Source: Gammaproteobacteria bacterium (GTDB taxonomy: Bacteria; Pseudomonadota; Gammaproteobacteria; GCA-001735895). From it: a stretch of DNA of 64,000 bases. Location: positions 1 through 64,000 of the forward strand of contig JAOTYD010000020.1 of assembly GCA_029862005.1 (NCBI GenBank). The letters run 5' to 3'. The notes under the pieces are model-generated. The model saw only the letters and a list, made by a program, of their open reading frames with translations, did no database searches and had not been told where the DNA came from. The number at the start of each line of letters is the position of its first letter. The first letter of the stretch is position 1. This document shows positions 1-7,468 of the stretch, one piece after another. A program made the position numbers and the translations under genes.

Positions 1-1872
1 GCCGACGTCACCGCGATCAACGTCATACTGCAATACCCGGAAAAGAACCTGATGGAAGTGCCGCAGGCGGTCAACCATGCACGCGAACTCGCGGCATTGA
101 TAGAAGCCGAGTACCCCGCCATCGACATACACCTGACCGGTGTTTCGATGTTGAACAACGCCTTCGCCGAGACCGGCATCAACGACGGTGCGACGCTGAT
201 GCCGCTGATGTTTGTCGTCATCTTCGTACTCACCTGGCTCATCATCCGCTCGTTATCGGCCACGTTTACAACCCTCGTCATCATCGGTCTGTCGTCGATG
301 ATCGGCATGGGCATCGCCGGATACTTCGGCGTCAAACTGACCCCGATCTCGATGTCGGCGCCGATCGTGATTCTCACGCTCGCGGTCGCCGACTCGATTC
401 ATATTCTATTATCACTGCACGGCCTGATGCGCGAAGGCATGGCCAAGCGCGATGCCATCGTCGAAGCGGTGCGCATCAACTTCCTGCCGGTCAGCATTAC
501 CTCGGTCACCACCATCGTCGGCTTCCTCGCGCTCAACTTCTCGGACGCCCCGCCCTACTGGCACCTCGGCAACATCACCGCGGTCGGCATCGCGGCGGCC
601 TGGTTGTACTCGCTCACGCTGTTACCGGCGCTGCTCTCGATCCTGCCTTATCGCGTCAAGCAAACCCAAGGCACCGAATGGTCGCAGCGTGCGATGGATA
701 AATTCGCGGATTTCGTCATCGGTAACAACAAGAAGTTGCTGATCGGCGTCGGCGCTGTCACGCTGGTGCTGATCTCGTTCGTGCCGACGCTCGAATTCAA
801 CGACCAGTGGGTCGAGTATTTCGATGAGCGCATCGAATTCCGCCGCGATTCGGACAAGTCCATGGAGCATTTCGGGCTCTACCCGATCGAATACTCGGTG
901 CCGTCTAATGGCCCTGGCGGCGTTAGCGAGCCGGAGTATCTCACCAACATCGAAAACTTTGCCGATTACCTGCGCACACAGCCGAACGTGACTCACGTCT
1001 ACGCGCTGTCCGACATCATGAAACGGCTGAACCGCAACATGCACGGCGACGACGCGGCCTGGCACCGTATCCCCGATGACCGCGAACTCTCGGCGCAATA
1101 CCTGTTGCTGTACGAATTGTCGCTGCCCTATGGGTTGGATCTCAACGACCGCATCAACATCGACAAGTCCGCAACCCGCGTCACCGCAACCCTGTCACGC
1201 ACCTCGACCGCGGAAACCAAGGCGTTCTTCAACGGCGTCGCCGCATGGCAGCAGGCCAACTGGCCCGCGTACATGCACGCCGAGCCGACCAGCGCCGCGG
1301 TCATGTTCACCTACATCAGCGAGCGCAATATGGAGAACATGGTTACCGGCACGATCGTCGCGATCATCGCCATTGCGCTGATCATGATGTTCGCGCTGCA
1401 AAGCCTGCGCCTGGGCGCCTTAAGCCTGATCCCGAACGGCCTGCCGATCCTGACCACCTTCGGCGCCTGGGCGCTGCTGGTCGGCACCGTCGGCTTCTCG
1501 GTCGCGACCGTGGCGTCGATCTCGCTCGGCATCATCGTCGACGACACCGTGCACTTCCTGTCGAAGTACGTGCGTGCTCGCAACGAACGTACACTGTCGA
1601 TCGAGGATTCGATCCGCTACGCATTCCATAACGTCGGCATCGCGATCGTGGTCAACACCATCATCCTCGCCGCCGGCTTCTTCGTCATGACCACCTCGGC
1701 CTTCAAGATGAACGTCGATCTCGGCCTGATGACGATACTCGCCATCGGCTTCGCGCTGATCCTCGACTTTTTGTTGCTGCCCGCACTGCTGTTACTCGGC
1801 AAACGCCAGCCGGATGCATTGAAAGCACCCGAGGCCGCACTGCCAGCACCATCGGCAGCCACCGCTAACTAA
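1..1872 (+). CDS. MMPL/RND-superfamily exporter (5' end missing)
   Basis: Inner-membrane, proton-driven exporter of the MMPL branch of the RND superfamily. The reading frame is open from base 1, so about 623 residues are visible and the N-terminal transmembrane helix with part of the first periplasmic loop lies outside the window. Two membrane blocks of several helices each surround a periplasmic domain (roughly visible residues 265-450). Both blocks carry the family's charged-helix signature: VADSIHILLSL in the first and GIIVDDTVHFLSKY in the second, which provide the proton-relay acidic residues. The C-terminus is a short Ala/Pro tail. It is followed on the same strand by a LolA-fold lipoprotein-sorting protein and a beta-barrel protein, a recurring trio that suggests lipid or hydrophobic-compound traffic to the outer membrane. 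Family assignment is firm; the substrate is unknown. Confidence 0.88.
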   Translation, partial: ADVTAINVILQYPEKNLMEVPQAVNHARELAALIEAEYPAIDIHLTGVSMLNNAFAETGINDGATLMPLMFVVIFVLTWLIIRSLSATFTTLVIIGLSSMIGMGIAGYFGVKLTPISMSAPIVILTLAVADSIHILLSLHGLMREGMAKRDAIVEAVRINFLPVSITSVTTIVGFLALNFSDAPPYWHLGNITAVGIAAAWLYSLTLLPALLSILPYRVKQTQGTEWSQRAMDKFADFVIGNNKKLLIGVGAVTLVLISFVPTLEFNDQWVEYFDERIEFRRDSDKSMEHFGLYPIEYSVPSNGPGGVSEPEYLTNIENFADYLRTQPNVTHVYALSDIMKRLNRNMHGDDAAWHRIPDDRELSAQYLLLYELSLPYGLDLNDRINIDKSATRVTATLSRTSTAETKAFFNGVAAWQQANWPAYMHAEPTSAAVMFTYISERNMENMVTGTIVAIIAIALIMMFALQSLRLGALSLIPNGLPILTTFGAWALLVGTVGFSVATVASISLGIIVDDTVHFLSKYVRARNERTLSIEDSIRYAFHNVGIAIVVNTIILAAGFFVMTTSAFKMNVDLGLMTILAIGFALILDFLLLPALLLLGKRQPDALKAPEAALPAPSAATAN

Positions 1873-1907
1873 ATCATTTACATTAACTCGAAAACGGAGA
1901 CACCATT

Positions 1908-2054
1908 ATGAAAAGCAAGACCATGAAAACTTATCGCACCGCCCTCGGCTCTCTGCTGTTGCCGGCATTGCGGCTTTCCGGGCTGCGCAAGCAGAACCCA
2001 ACCAAAACATTCAAGGTAAAGCGACCGGCCGGTTCGGTAGCACCCCTTTATTAA
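1908..2054 (+). pseudogene. short secreted protein broken by a frameshift
   Basis: A 48-codon frame opens with ATG after a GGAGA motif and starts like a signal peptide (MKSKTMKTYRTALGSLLLP). The hydrophobic core and an AQA-E cleavage site (GIAAFRAAQAEPN) continue only in the +1 frame from about 1970. Joining the two frames gives a normal signal peptide followed by a short polar tail, so this looks like a small exported protein damaged by a one-base indel, or a sequencing error. It lies inside the exporter operon, between the MMPL gene and the LolA-like gene. No family is recognised. Confidence 0.35.
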
Positions 2055-2075
2055 TCCCGATTAAGGAGAACCAAC

Positions 2076-2891
2076 ATGCATCCCAGTACCAATACATCAC
2101 TCGCCATCGCCCTTGTAATTGCCCTTTTTGGGGGCATCGCGTTTGCCGCACCCGTAGCGGCCAACACGCCCGCAGAGCAAGGCTTCGAAATCGCGGCGCG
2201 CTCGGACCGCACCGATATCGGCTTCGGCGACAGCCGCGTCGAGCTGCAGATGATCCTGCGCAACGCCGCCGGACAGCAATCCACGCGCTCGCTCAAAATC
2301 GCGACGCTGGAAAAACCCGACGAAAGTGTCGGCGACAAGAGCCTGGTTTTGTTCGAAACGCCGCGCGACATCGAAGGCACCGCGTTGCTGTCGCACGCCA
2401 AGATCCTCGATCCCGACGATCAATGGCTGTATCTGCCGGCGCTGAAACGCGTCAAGCGCATCGCGTCCAGCAACAAGTCCGGCCCGTTCGTCGGCTCCGA
2501 GTTCGCATTTGAGGATTTCACCGCGATCGAACTCAACAAGTTTGATTACAAGTACATCGGTACCGAAACCTACGGCGAGTTCCAGACCGATGTGCTCGAA
2601 CGCAAACCACGTTATGAGAACTCCGGTTACAGCAAGCAGATTTCGTGGGTCGACCAGGACGCGTTCCAGTTGCGCAAGGTCGAGTTTTACGACCGCCGCG
2701 GCGACCTGCTGAAAGTGCTCAAGCTCGAAGACTACCGCCAGTACGACAACGGTGTGTGGCGCGCGCACAAGCTCATCATGGAAAACGTGCAGACCAACAA
2801 AAAGACCGACCTGGTCTACCAGGACTACGCGTTCAACGTCGGCATCTCAGACAAGGACTTCGTCAAGGGCCGCCTGAGCCGGTTGCGCTAA
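2076..2891 (+). CDS. outer membrane lipoprotein-sorting protein (LolA-like fold)
   Basis: Predicted periplasmic protein of 271 residues with a signal peptide ending near IAFAAPVAA. The mature part fits the COG2834 family: a half-open beta-barrel of the LolA/LolB type, with the typical run of strands around DIEGTALLSHAKILDPDDQW, LYLPALKRVKRI and the late WRAHKLIMENVQTNKKTDLVY block. Family members bind lipid or lipoprotein acyl chains. The start is chosen for the AAGGAG sequence six bases upstream. The gene is sandwiched between an MMPL exporter and a barrel protein, so it probably acts as the periplasmic carrier for that exporter. Its own substrate cannot be read from sequence. Confidence 0.85.
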   Translation: MHPSTNTSLAIALVIALFGGIAFAAPVAANTPAEQGFEIAARSDRTDIGFGDSRVELQMILRNAAGQQSTRSLKIATLEKPDESVGDKSLVLFETPRDIEGTALLSHAKILDPDDQWLYLPALKRVKRIASSNKSGPFVGSEFAFEDFTAIELNKFDYKYIGTETYGEFQTDVLERKPRYENSGYSKQISWVDQDAFQLRKVEFYDRRGDLLKVLKLEDYRQYDNGVWRAHKLIMENVQTNKKTDLVYQDYAFNVGISDKDFVKGRLSRLR

Positions 2892-2896
2892 TTCTT

Positions 2897-2923
2897 GGTC
2901 ATTGCGAACGAAGCGAAGCAATG
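2897..2923. repeat. short palindromic repeat with CATTGC/GCAATG ends
   Basis: The stretch GTCATTGCGAACGAAGCGAA runs into GCAATG, so its ends are inverted (CATTGC...GCAATG). It closely resembles a short dispersed element I know from many unrelated bacterial genomes. It fills the gap just before the next gene's ATG and makes an upstream in-frame TTG unlikely as a start. Confidence 0.5.
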
Positions 2924-2925
2924 TG

Positions 2926-4128
2926 ATGAATAAAATCCTCCTCAAGTCCATTGCGACGATTACCTTCCTGCTCTCGGCGCTCGTCGCCGAGACAGGAAGG
3001 GCTTCTTGGGATGTCTCGTCAAACATCGACCTGACCACGCGCATATTCACCGAGGAAACGCGTTGGCCCGGCCAGGACGACACGACGTCGCAACTGTCAA
3101 TCGCCGGCTCGACCGAGTTTCGCTGGCGCGGTGACGAATCGCGCGCGTCGATCATCCCCTATCTGCGCTACGACGAAACCGACGACGAACGCTCGCTCGC
3201 CGACCTGCGCGAGGCTTACTGGGCGAAAGAGGCGGAAAGCTTCGAACTACTCATCGGCGTCAATACCGTATTCTGGGGCGTCACCGAATCCGTACACCTG
3301 GTCGACATTGTCAACCAGACCGACGCCGTCGCCGACATCGACGGCGAAGACAAGCTCGGCCAGCCGATGATCAACCTCGAACTGCAGCGCGACTGGGGAT
3401 TGGTCAGCGTTTACGTATTGCCCTATTTCCGCGAACGCACTTTAGTGGGTGAAGACGGCCGCCTGCGCACCCCGCTGCCGGTCGACACCGACGACCCGCA
3501 TTACGAATCGTCAGCCGAAGAAACCCACGTCGACCTCGCACTGCGTTACAGCCACTACGTCGGCAGCGTCGACATCGGCGTCAGCGCCTTCAGCGGCACC
3601 AGCCGCGAAGCGAGACTGCTGCCGAACGCCAACGGCAGCGAACTAATCCCATTCTACGACCAAATCGACCAACTCGGCCTCGACCTGCAATACACCGGTG
3701 ACGCCTGGATATGGAAGTTAGAAGTCATCGCCCGTGAAACCCAAAACGATTCATTCACCGCGGCGGTGGGCGGCTTCGAATACACCTTTTACCAGGTGAC
3801 TGAATCAAACGCCGACGTCGGCGTGCTGCTCGAACTGCAATACGACGGCCGCGATGACGGAGAACCCGTAACGCTCGCCGATAATGACCTGTTCGCCGGC
3901 ATTCGCCTCGCGCTCAATGACACCCAGGACACCGCCGTACTCGCCGGCATGGGTTATGACCTGGAGACCAGCGAAACCTACGTCAATATCGAAGCCGACC
4001 GTCGCCTCGGCGATGACTATGTACTCGAACTGCGGGCACGCTTTTTCACCAATGTCGAGTCTGGCGATACCAGCCACGCAATCGAGAACGACGATTATCT
4101 GCAGTTGCAGTTAAGTCGGTATTTTTAG
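2926..4128 (+). CDS. outer membrane beta-barrel protein (DUF1302/alginate-export-like)
   Basis: About 400 residues with an N-terminal signal peptide (MNKILLKSIATITFLLSALV, cleavage near GRA-S). The rest is a long series of alternating amphipathic strands rich in aromatic girdle residues, with many acidic loops. It ends in YLQLQLSRYF, the terminal aromatic typical of proteins inserted by the Bam machinery. I place the start at the ATG at 2926; an in-frame TTG at 2902 lies inside the preceding repeat and would put charged residues before the signal peptide. With the MMPL exporter and LolA-like protein upstream it probably completes a trans-envelope export route. The exact barrel family is less certain than the localisation. 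Confidence 0.72.
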   Translation: MNKILLKSIATITFLLSALVAETGRASWDVSSNIDLTTRIFTEETRWPGQDDTTSQLSIAGSTEFRWRGDESRASIIPYLRYDETDDERSLADLREAYWAKEAESFELLIGVNTVFWGVTESVHLVDIVNQTDAVADIDGEDKLGQPMINLELQRDWGLVSVYVLPYFRERTLVGEDGRLRTPLPVDTDDPHYESSAEETHVDLALRYSHYVGSVDIGVSAFSGTSREARLLPNANGSELIPFYDQIDQLGLDLQYTGDAWIWKLEVIARETQNDSFTAAVGGFEYTFYQVTESNADVGVLLELQYDGRDDGEPVTLADNDLFAGIRLALNDTQDTAVLAGMGYDLETSETYVNIEADRRLGDDYVLELRARFFTNVESGDTSHAIENDDYLQLQLSRYF

Positions 4129-4133
4129 ACCGA

Positions 4134-4211
4134 AACGGAGTTAGTACTTCCAATACAGATGGGAACCTCACTTTAACTGGTAACCAAATAGAAATACTGG
4201 CCCCGGAATTC
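4134..4211. repeat. degenerate type A palindromic element
   Basis: The right half, AATACTGGCCCCGGAATTC, is a mutated copy of the RAYT-end sequence GTATACTGTCCCCGGAATT. The preceding GGTAAC-rich stretch resembles the elements at 12921 and 13601. The left arm is barely recognisable. Confidence 0.45.
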
Positions 4212-4271
4212 ACAATAGCTTTGGATTGCATAATACGATTATCGGCTGACGGGAATCTAACCTGAAAAATT

Positions 4272-4304
4272 AATAGTTATCGATTCAATTAATCGATAAC
4301 TATT
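4272..4304. promoter_or_regulatory. perfect 14-bp inverted repeat next to a -10-like box
   Basis: AATAGTTATCGATT (4272-4285) and its exact reverse complement (4291-4304) are separated by CAATT. Five bases later comes TATAAT (4309-4314), a consensus -10 box. There is no run of T, so a terminator is unlikely. An operator overlapping the -35 region of a promoter that reads into the cassette array is the simplest idea. It could also be part of a degenerate integration site. Confidence 0.45.
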
Positions 4305-4341
4305 CGGGTATAATCGTATTCAAGTTTTTGTGAGGGAATAC

Positions 4342-4425
4342 ATGCACTTATCTAAATTACAAAATTCACTCGCCGATAATCGGTTCAACCCTCTAATATA
4401 TATTAAAAGGTCGAAGACCTTTTAA
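4342..4425 (+). CDS. 27-residue open frame ahead of the cassettes
   Basis: ATG follows a GAGGG motif at six bases and lies about 28 bases after the TATAAT box. The frame encodes a short, mostly polar peptide. Its last codons and stop fall inside a 10-bp-stem hairpin (TTAAAAGGTC, loop GAA, GACCTTTTAA at 4403-4425). It could be a leader-type peptide for the cassette promoter or a chance frame. No homology is recognised. Confidence 0.25.
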   Translation: MHLSKLQNSLADNRFNPLIYIKRSKTF

Positions 4426-4456
4426 ATGAGCTGTTATGCGGATTAACTAAACGACA

Positions 4457-4771
4457 ATGAAAGAGGCAGATTGGAAGATTTTTAAAGAGATCAAAGAGAA
4501 AGCGCTTGGATCCTTCTGTGAAAATGCTTTTTCTGAATTCACGGAGATTATCGAAAACGAAAGTGAACATATTCACGATAGATATCTTAAGCTGTATAAA
4601 CTCGTTCATGAAAAAGACAAAGAATTAAGCGACATTTTTGATGGTCATAGCCGGTCAAAAGCAGCATTCCAATTACTATTAATCCGAAAAATGGGATTGG
4701 CGGATAAGGGTTTATTGCAAAAGATATCTGACGAGTTTGCCGAAGAAACCGATCCAGGGAGGTTACGTTGA
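4457..4771 (+). CDS. cassette 1 protein, unknown function
   Basis: A 104-residue, highly charged and mostly helical cytoplasmic protein with no signal peptide, no membrane segment and no motif that I recognise. Two amphipathic helical stretches (about residues 20-45 and 65-95) suggest a small all-alpha fold. The ATG lies 16 bases after the cassette boundary, as is usual for cassette genes, and the stop precedes the attC by five bases. Cassette genes of this size include toxins, antitoxins and phage-defence factors, but nothing in the sequence selects one of these. Base composition is clearly AT-richer than in the surrounding operons. Confidence 0.7.
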   Translation: MKEADWKIFKEIKEKALGSFCENAFSEFTEIIENESEHIHDRYLKLYKLVHEKDKELSDIFDGHSRSKAAFQLLLIRKMGLADKGLLQKISDEFAEETDPGRLR

Positions 4772-4776
4772 AGAAT

Positions 4777-4853
4777 CCGCATAACAAGGGCATGCAGACG
4801 GATCTCCGCAAGCGCTACACGCATGCTCCGGCCGCTGATGCGAGGCGTTATGT
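4777..4853 (+). other. attC recombination site 1
   Basis: Starts CCGCATAAC and ends GCGTTATGTG. The inner half-sites pair as an imperfect hairpin (CATGCAG...CTGATGCG). It carries the GTTATGT core where the integrase cuts. Confidence 0.82.
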
Positions 4854-4886
4854 GTTATTTACAAAATCAAAGTATCGGAGCCTACT

Positions 4887-5309
4887 ATGTCAGAGTTAAT
4901 CGAAGCGAAAGGATCTTGTCTTTGTGGTGCCATTCGTTTTACTGCTAGGAAAGTTAGTAAAAGTGTAGGCGCCTGCCATTGCGGCATGTGCAGGAAATGG
5001 GGGGGCGGACCGTTGATGGCAGTTAATTCTGGCAGCGATGTATCATTCGAAGGAGAAGAAAATATATCGGTATACGATTCTTCGGCTTGGGCGGAACGAG
5101 GTTTCTGTAAACAATGCGGAAGCCATCTATTTTATCGGTTGAAAGAAAGCAACCAGCACATTATTCCGGCTGGTCTTTTCGAAAATCAGAAGTCTTTTGT
5201 TTTCGATAATCAAGTTTTTATAGATAAAAAGCCTTCGTTCTACAGCTTCGCAAATAAGACAAATGACATGACCGAAGCTGAGGTTTTCGAAAAGTATGGC
5301 GCATCATAA
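4887..5309 (+). CDS. cassette 2: GFA (CENP-V)-family zinc protein
   Basis: A 140-residue protein of the glutathione-dependent formaldehyde-activating (GFA/CENP-V) fold. The zinc ligands are all visible: CLCGAIRF near residue 10, the CHCGMCRKWGGGP block near residues 31-43 and CKQCGSHLFYR near residues 76-86. Family members bind one or two zinc ions; some act in C1 or sulfur-adduct metabolism, but many are uncharacterised, so the formaldehyde label should not be taken as a function. ATG follows an AGCCTACT spacer after GGAG. GFA-type genes are a common type of passenger in environmental integron cassettes, which fits the attC sites on both sides. Confidence 0.85.
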   Translation: MSELIEAKGSCLCGAIRFTARKVSKSVGACHCGMCRKWGGGPLMAVNSGSDVSFEGEENISVYDSSAWAERGFCKQCGSHLFYRLKESNQHIIPAGLFENQKSFVFDNQVFIDKKPSFYSFANKTNDMTEAEVFEKYGAS

Positions 5310-5312
5310 AAA

Positions 5313-5387
5313 AACACATAACAAGGCGCTGCAGTCGGATCGCCAAATCGCTACGCGGTTCGGCGACCGTTGAGCGCAGCGTTATAA
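5313..5387 (+). other. attC recombination site 2
   Basis: AACACATAAC opens the site and GTTATAA closes it. The interior CTGCAG...GCGCAGC supplies the hairpin half-sites. The first ten bases pair exactly with the 5' end of cassette 2. Confidence 0.82.
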
Positions 5388-5402
5388 GGCATTTGGAGAA
5401 TC

Positions 5403-5768
5403 ATGAATTACAAAGCATTAAATTTTAAAGAAAAACTTTCTCTCTTTAACGAGCAATGGACACCTAAAGTTATTGCGGAGATGAATGATTATCAATTCAA
5501 GATCGTAAAAATTAAAGGTGACTTCGTATGGCATGACCACGAGGACACGGACGAAACCTTCATTGTCTTGGAAGGAAATCTTCGCATAGATTTTAGGGAT
5601 GGCCAGGTAGAACTGACGGATGGGGAAATGTTTGTCGTACCCAAAGGTGTAGAACATAAGCCCTATGCTGAAGAAGAGGTGAAAATGCTTTTAATTGAAC
5701 CGCGAGGAGTAAAGAACACTGGGGATAAAGGTGGCGAACTTACCGCGGAAAATGATGTATGGATTTAA
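5403..5768 (+). CDS. cassette 3: single-domain cupin protein
   Basis: A 121-residue small cupin. Cupin motif 1 is visible as the HDHEDTDETFIVLEG segment (around residues 41-55), with two His and one Glu as metal ligands. Motif 2 is the MFVVPKGVEHKPYAE segment (around residues 80-94), with the last His ligand. Such proteins bind a divalent metal in a beta-barrel; roles range from isomerases to sensors, and none can be chosen here. ATG follows GGAGA by four bases. The gene lies entirely within one integron cassette and ends at the attC, so it was probably acquired together with that site. Confidence 0.85.
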   Translation: MNYKALNFKEKLSLFNEQWTPKVIAEMNDYQFKIVKIKGDFVWHDHEDTDETFIVLEGNLRIDFRDGQVELTDGEMFVVPKGVEHKPYAEEEVKMLLIEPRGVKNTGDKGGELTAENDVWI

Positions 5769-5833
5769 TGCCTTATAACAAGCGCATGCAGTCGGGCGCG
5801 GCAGAGCCGCGCCGCTGATGCGAGGCGTTATGA
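5767..5833 (+). other. attC recombination site 3
   Basis: AATGCCTTATAAC is exactly complementary to the start of cassette 3. The site ends GCGTTATGA, and its internal CTGATGCGAGGCGTTATG is shared with attC 1. This is the last site of the array. The first base of its stop-side half overlaps the end of the cupin gene. Confidence 0.8.
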
Positions 5834-5850
5834 ATAATAGGAAAATATTA

Positions 5851-5915
5851 GGGGATAGACCAGGTTTATTTCACCGTCCGAATAGCAATCGAGCTAATCG
5901 TGGTCTGTCCCCTAT
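5851..5915. repeat. type B palindromic element
   Basis: Arms GGGGATAGACCA and TGGTCTGTCCCC, about 40 bases apart, form an inverted pair immediately after the last attC. Confidence 0.7.
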
Positions 5916-5945
5916 TGTTCTCTTTATGATTTTTTGAATCGCCAG

Positions 5946-6638
5946 TTACAAGGCGGCTTGCAAATGACGTACCGGGTCCATTGCCCGCCCATCTCTACGG
6001 AACTCGAAATGCACGTGATAGCCGGTCGCATTGCCGGACCTGCCGACTGTAGCAATTATTGCTCCCTGCTGCACGCGCTGACCTCGCTGTACCATATTTC
6101 GTTGATTGTGCGCGTACGCGGTTTCAATGCCACCACCGTGATCGATGACAATCATATGACCATAGCCGCGATTGTAGCCGGAGTATTTGACCCTGCCCGC
6201 GGCCGATGCGCGAATCTGTGTTCCGCGCGCCGCGCGTAAGTCAATACCGGCATGCATGCGTCCACGGCGGCGACCAAAATGCGACGAAATCTCAAACCTG
6301 GCGAGCGGCCAGATGAAATCGGAGCGCCGGAGCTGACTGTCTAAATGCGCGTTCGATTGATCCGCCTGCTGGTTAGCATCGCCGTACGCATAATGGCTGT
6401 GCGGTGAAGCGTCAGGTATTACAAGCTGTGTGCCAGGCTCTATATATAACGGATCAACCCACGGATTGGCGTGGCGCAATTGCCCGGGTGTGACTTCGAG
6501 CGCAAAGGCGATGGAGTGGATGTTGTCATTCGACTTTACGGAATAGTAATTTGGCGATGGTCGCTCGCTATACGGCTGAAACGGGGCGCAGCCGAAAACT
6601 GTAACAACCGTCGTCAATACAAACAGAACTTTCAACAT
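5946..6638 (-). CDS. LysM/M23 murein-hydrolase-type lipoprotein (NlpD-like)
   Basis: Envelope protein of about 230 residues. The start is set at an internal ATG because it then begins with a lipoprotein signal (MLKVLFVLTTVVTVFGC, lipid-modified Cys at residue 16), so it is probably anchored in a membrane facing the periplasm. One LysM domain follows (YYSVKSNDNIHSIAFALEV to LVIP), which binds peptidoglycan. The C-terminal M23 peptidase domain contains the HAGIDLRA motif and the late HVHFEFR motif, giving the zinc ligands H-x3-D and H-x-H, so it may be an active endopeptidase. NlpD of E. coli has lost these residues and only activates amidases; here they look intact. It is transcribed divergently from the YbaK-type gene. 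Confidence 0.88.
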   Translation of the reverse strand: MLKVLFVLTTVVTVFGCAPFQPYSERPSPNYYSVKSNDNIHSIAFALEVTPGQLRHANPWVDPLYIEPGTQLVIPDASPHSHYAYGDANQQADQSNAHLDSQLRRSDFIWPLARFEISSHFGRRRGRMHAGIDLRAARGTQIRASAAGRVKYSGYNRGYGHMIVIDHGGGIETAYAHNQRNMVQRGQRVQQGAIIATVGRSGNATGYHVHFEFRRDGRAMDPVRHLQAAL

Positions 6639-6761
6639 AGCATGCGTTCCGGCGGTGATTCGAGAACGAATGAAGTACTCTGATTGTACCAATTATAAAT
6701 GAACATTCGCTTAATCGCTCAGCGCGCCAATTAGTAAAAAAATAAAGTTAATCTAACTAGT

Positions 6762-6775
6762 TTGACTCAAGTCAA
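6762..6775. promoter_or_regulatory. TTGACTCAAGTCAA palindrome in a divergent gap
   Basis: A perfect 14-base palindrome in the AT-rich 240-base gap between two divergent genes. It could be an operator for either one; no regulator is identified. Confidence 0.25.
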
Positions 6776-6878
6776 CAGCTTTTGCCGATAGTTTTGGTAT
6801 TTATCAAATTCGATCATTGTGTAGATAGATTCAATTCGTCTCTAAAAGACGGATTTACTATCGACAGGAGAAAGTCCG

Positions 6879-7352
6879 ATGACTATTGCACAAACGGTTC
6901 AGAAGCATCTAAAAGACCGCAAGATTGACTATGATGTAATCACCCATTCGCCGACAGGCTCGAGTTCGGAAACCGCGCAAAGCGCGCATGTCCCGGGCGA
7001 CCGGATCGCCAAGGGCGTGGTGGTTAAGGATAGCAGCGATTACTTGCTGGCGGTGGTGCCAGGTGAGCACTATCTGGATGTAAAATCCCTGGGCGAGCAT
7101 TTAAATCGTGATCTCGAAATGGCCGATGAGTCGGAACTCGGTAAGTTGTTCATAGACTGCAAGGAAGGCGCGGTACCGGCGCTGGGTATAGCCTACGGCC
7201 TCACAACCCTGGTCGACGAAGGCCTGCTCAAACAGCCCGAACTGTATTTTGAAGCGGGTGATCACGAGTCGCTGATCCAGGTCAAGGAAGCTGATTTTGA
7301 AGTCCTCATGGAGGGTGCAGAATTCGGCGTATTCAGTCACCATCGTTTGTAA
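6879..7352 (+). CDS. YbaK/EbsC-family aminoacyl-tRNA deacylase
   Basis: A 157-residue stand-alone editing domain of the YbaK/ProRS-INS superfamily, which hydrolyses mischarged tRNAs in the cytoplasm. The conserved first segment (YDVITHSPTGSSSETAQSAHV), the lysine in the GDRIAKGVVVKD motif, which is the key residue of this family, and the GAVPALGIAYGL loop are all present. The ATG is preceded by GGAGAAAG. Its length matches stand-alone YbaK or ProX-type proteins. Whether it edits Cys-tRNA(Pro), Ala-tRNA(Pro) or another tRNA cannot be told. The C-terminal extension (YFEAGDHESLIQVKEADFEVLM) is typical of a proteobacterial subgroup. Confidence 0.85.
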   Translation: MTIAQTVQKHLKDRKIDYDVITHSPTGSSSETAQSAHVPGDRIAKGVVVKDSSDYLLAVVPGEHYLDVKSLGEHLNRDLEMADESELGKLFIDCKEGAVPALGIAYGLTTLVDEGLLKQPELYFEAGDHESLIQVKEADFEVLMEGAEFGVFSHHRL

Positions 7353-7366
7353 CTGATAAAAAAGAT

Positions 7367-7397
7367 GACGGGGGGATTATTTTTTATTCCCTCCGTC
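7367..7397. terminator. possible hairpin terminator after the YbaK-type gene
   Basis: GACGGGGGGA and TTCCCTCCGTC pair with one mismatch around a T-rich loop. The T run lies in the loop and not after the stem, so termination activity is uncertain. Confidence 0.3.
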
Positions 7398-7468
7398 GAC
7401 TTCTTCTCGCTTCGAATGGCTATTGCAAATGATGCATTAATTTCAATTGCGCTGAGCGAAAAGCATCT

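Larger units (their letters stand above)
4434..5827 (+). mobile_element. integron cassette array without integrase (three cassettes)
   Basis: Three single-gene cassettes lie head to tail, each ending in an attC site. In each case the bases at the cassette's 5' end are exactly complementary to the start of its own attC: GTTATGCGG with CCGCATAAC, GTTATGTGTT with AACACATAAC, and GTTATAAGGCATT with AATGCCTTATAAC. This is what circular cassettes inserted by an integron integrase leave behind. No tyrosine recombinase gene is present in the window, so this fits the class called CALIN (attC clusters lacking an integrase). Codon use is AT-richer than in the flanking genes, as expected for captured cassettes. 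Confidence 0.85.

Noticed and set aside
4134-5915. Integron integrase gene
   Set aside because: No frame here or nearby shows the tyrosine recombinase R-H-R-Y motif, so the array is integrase-free within the window.
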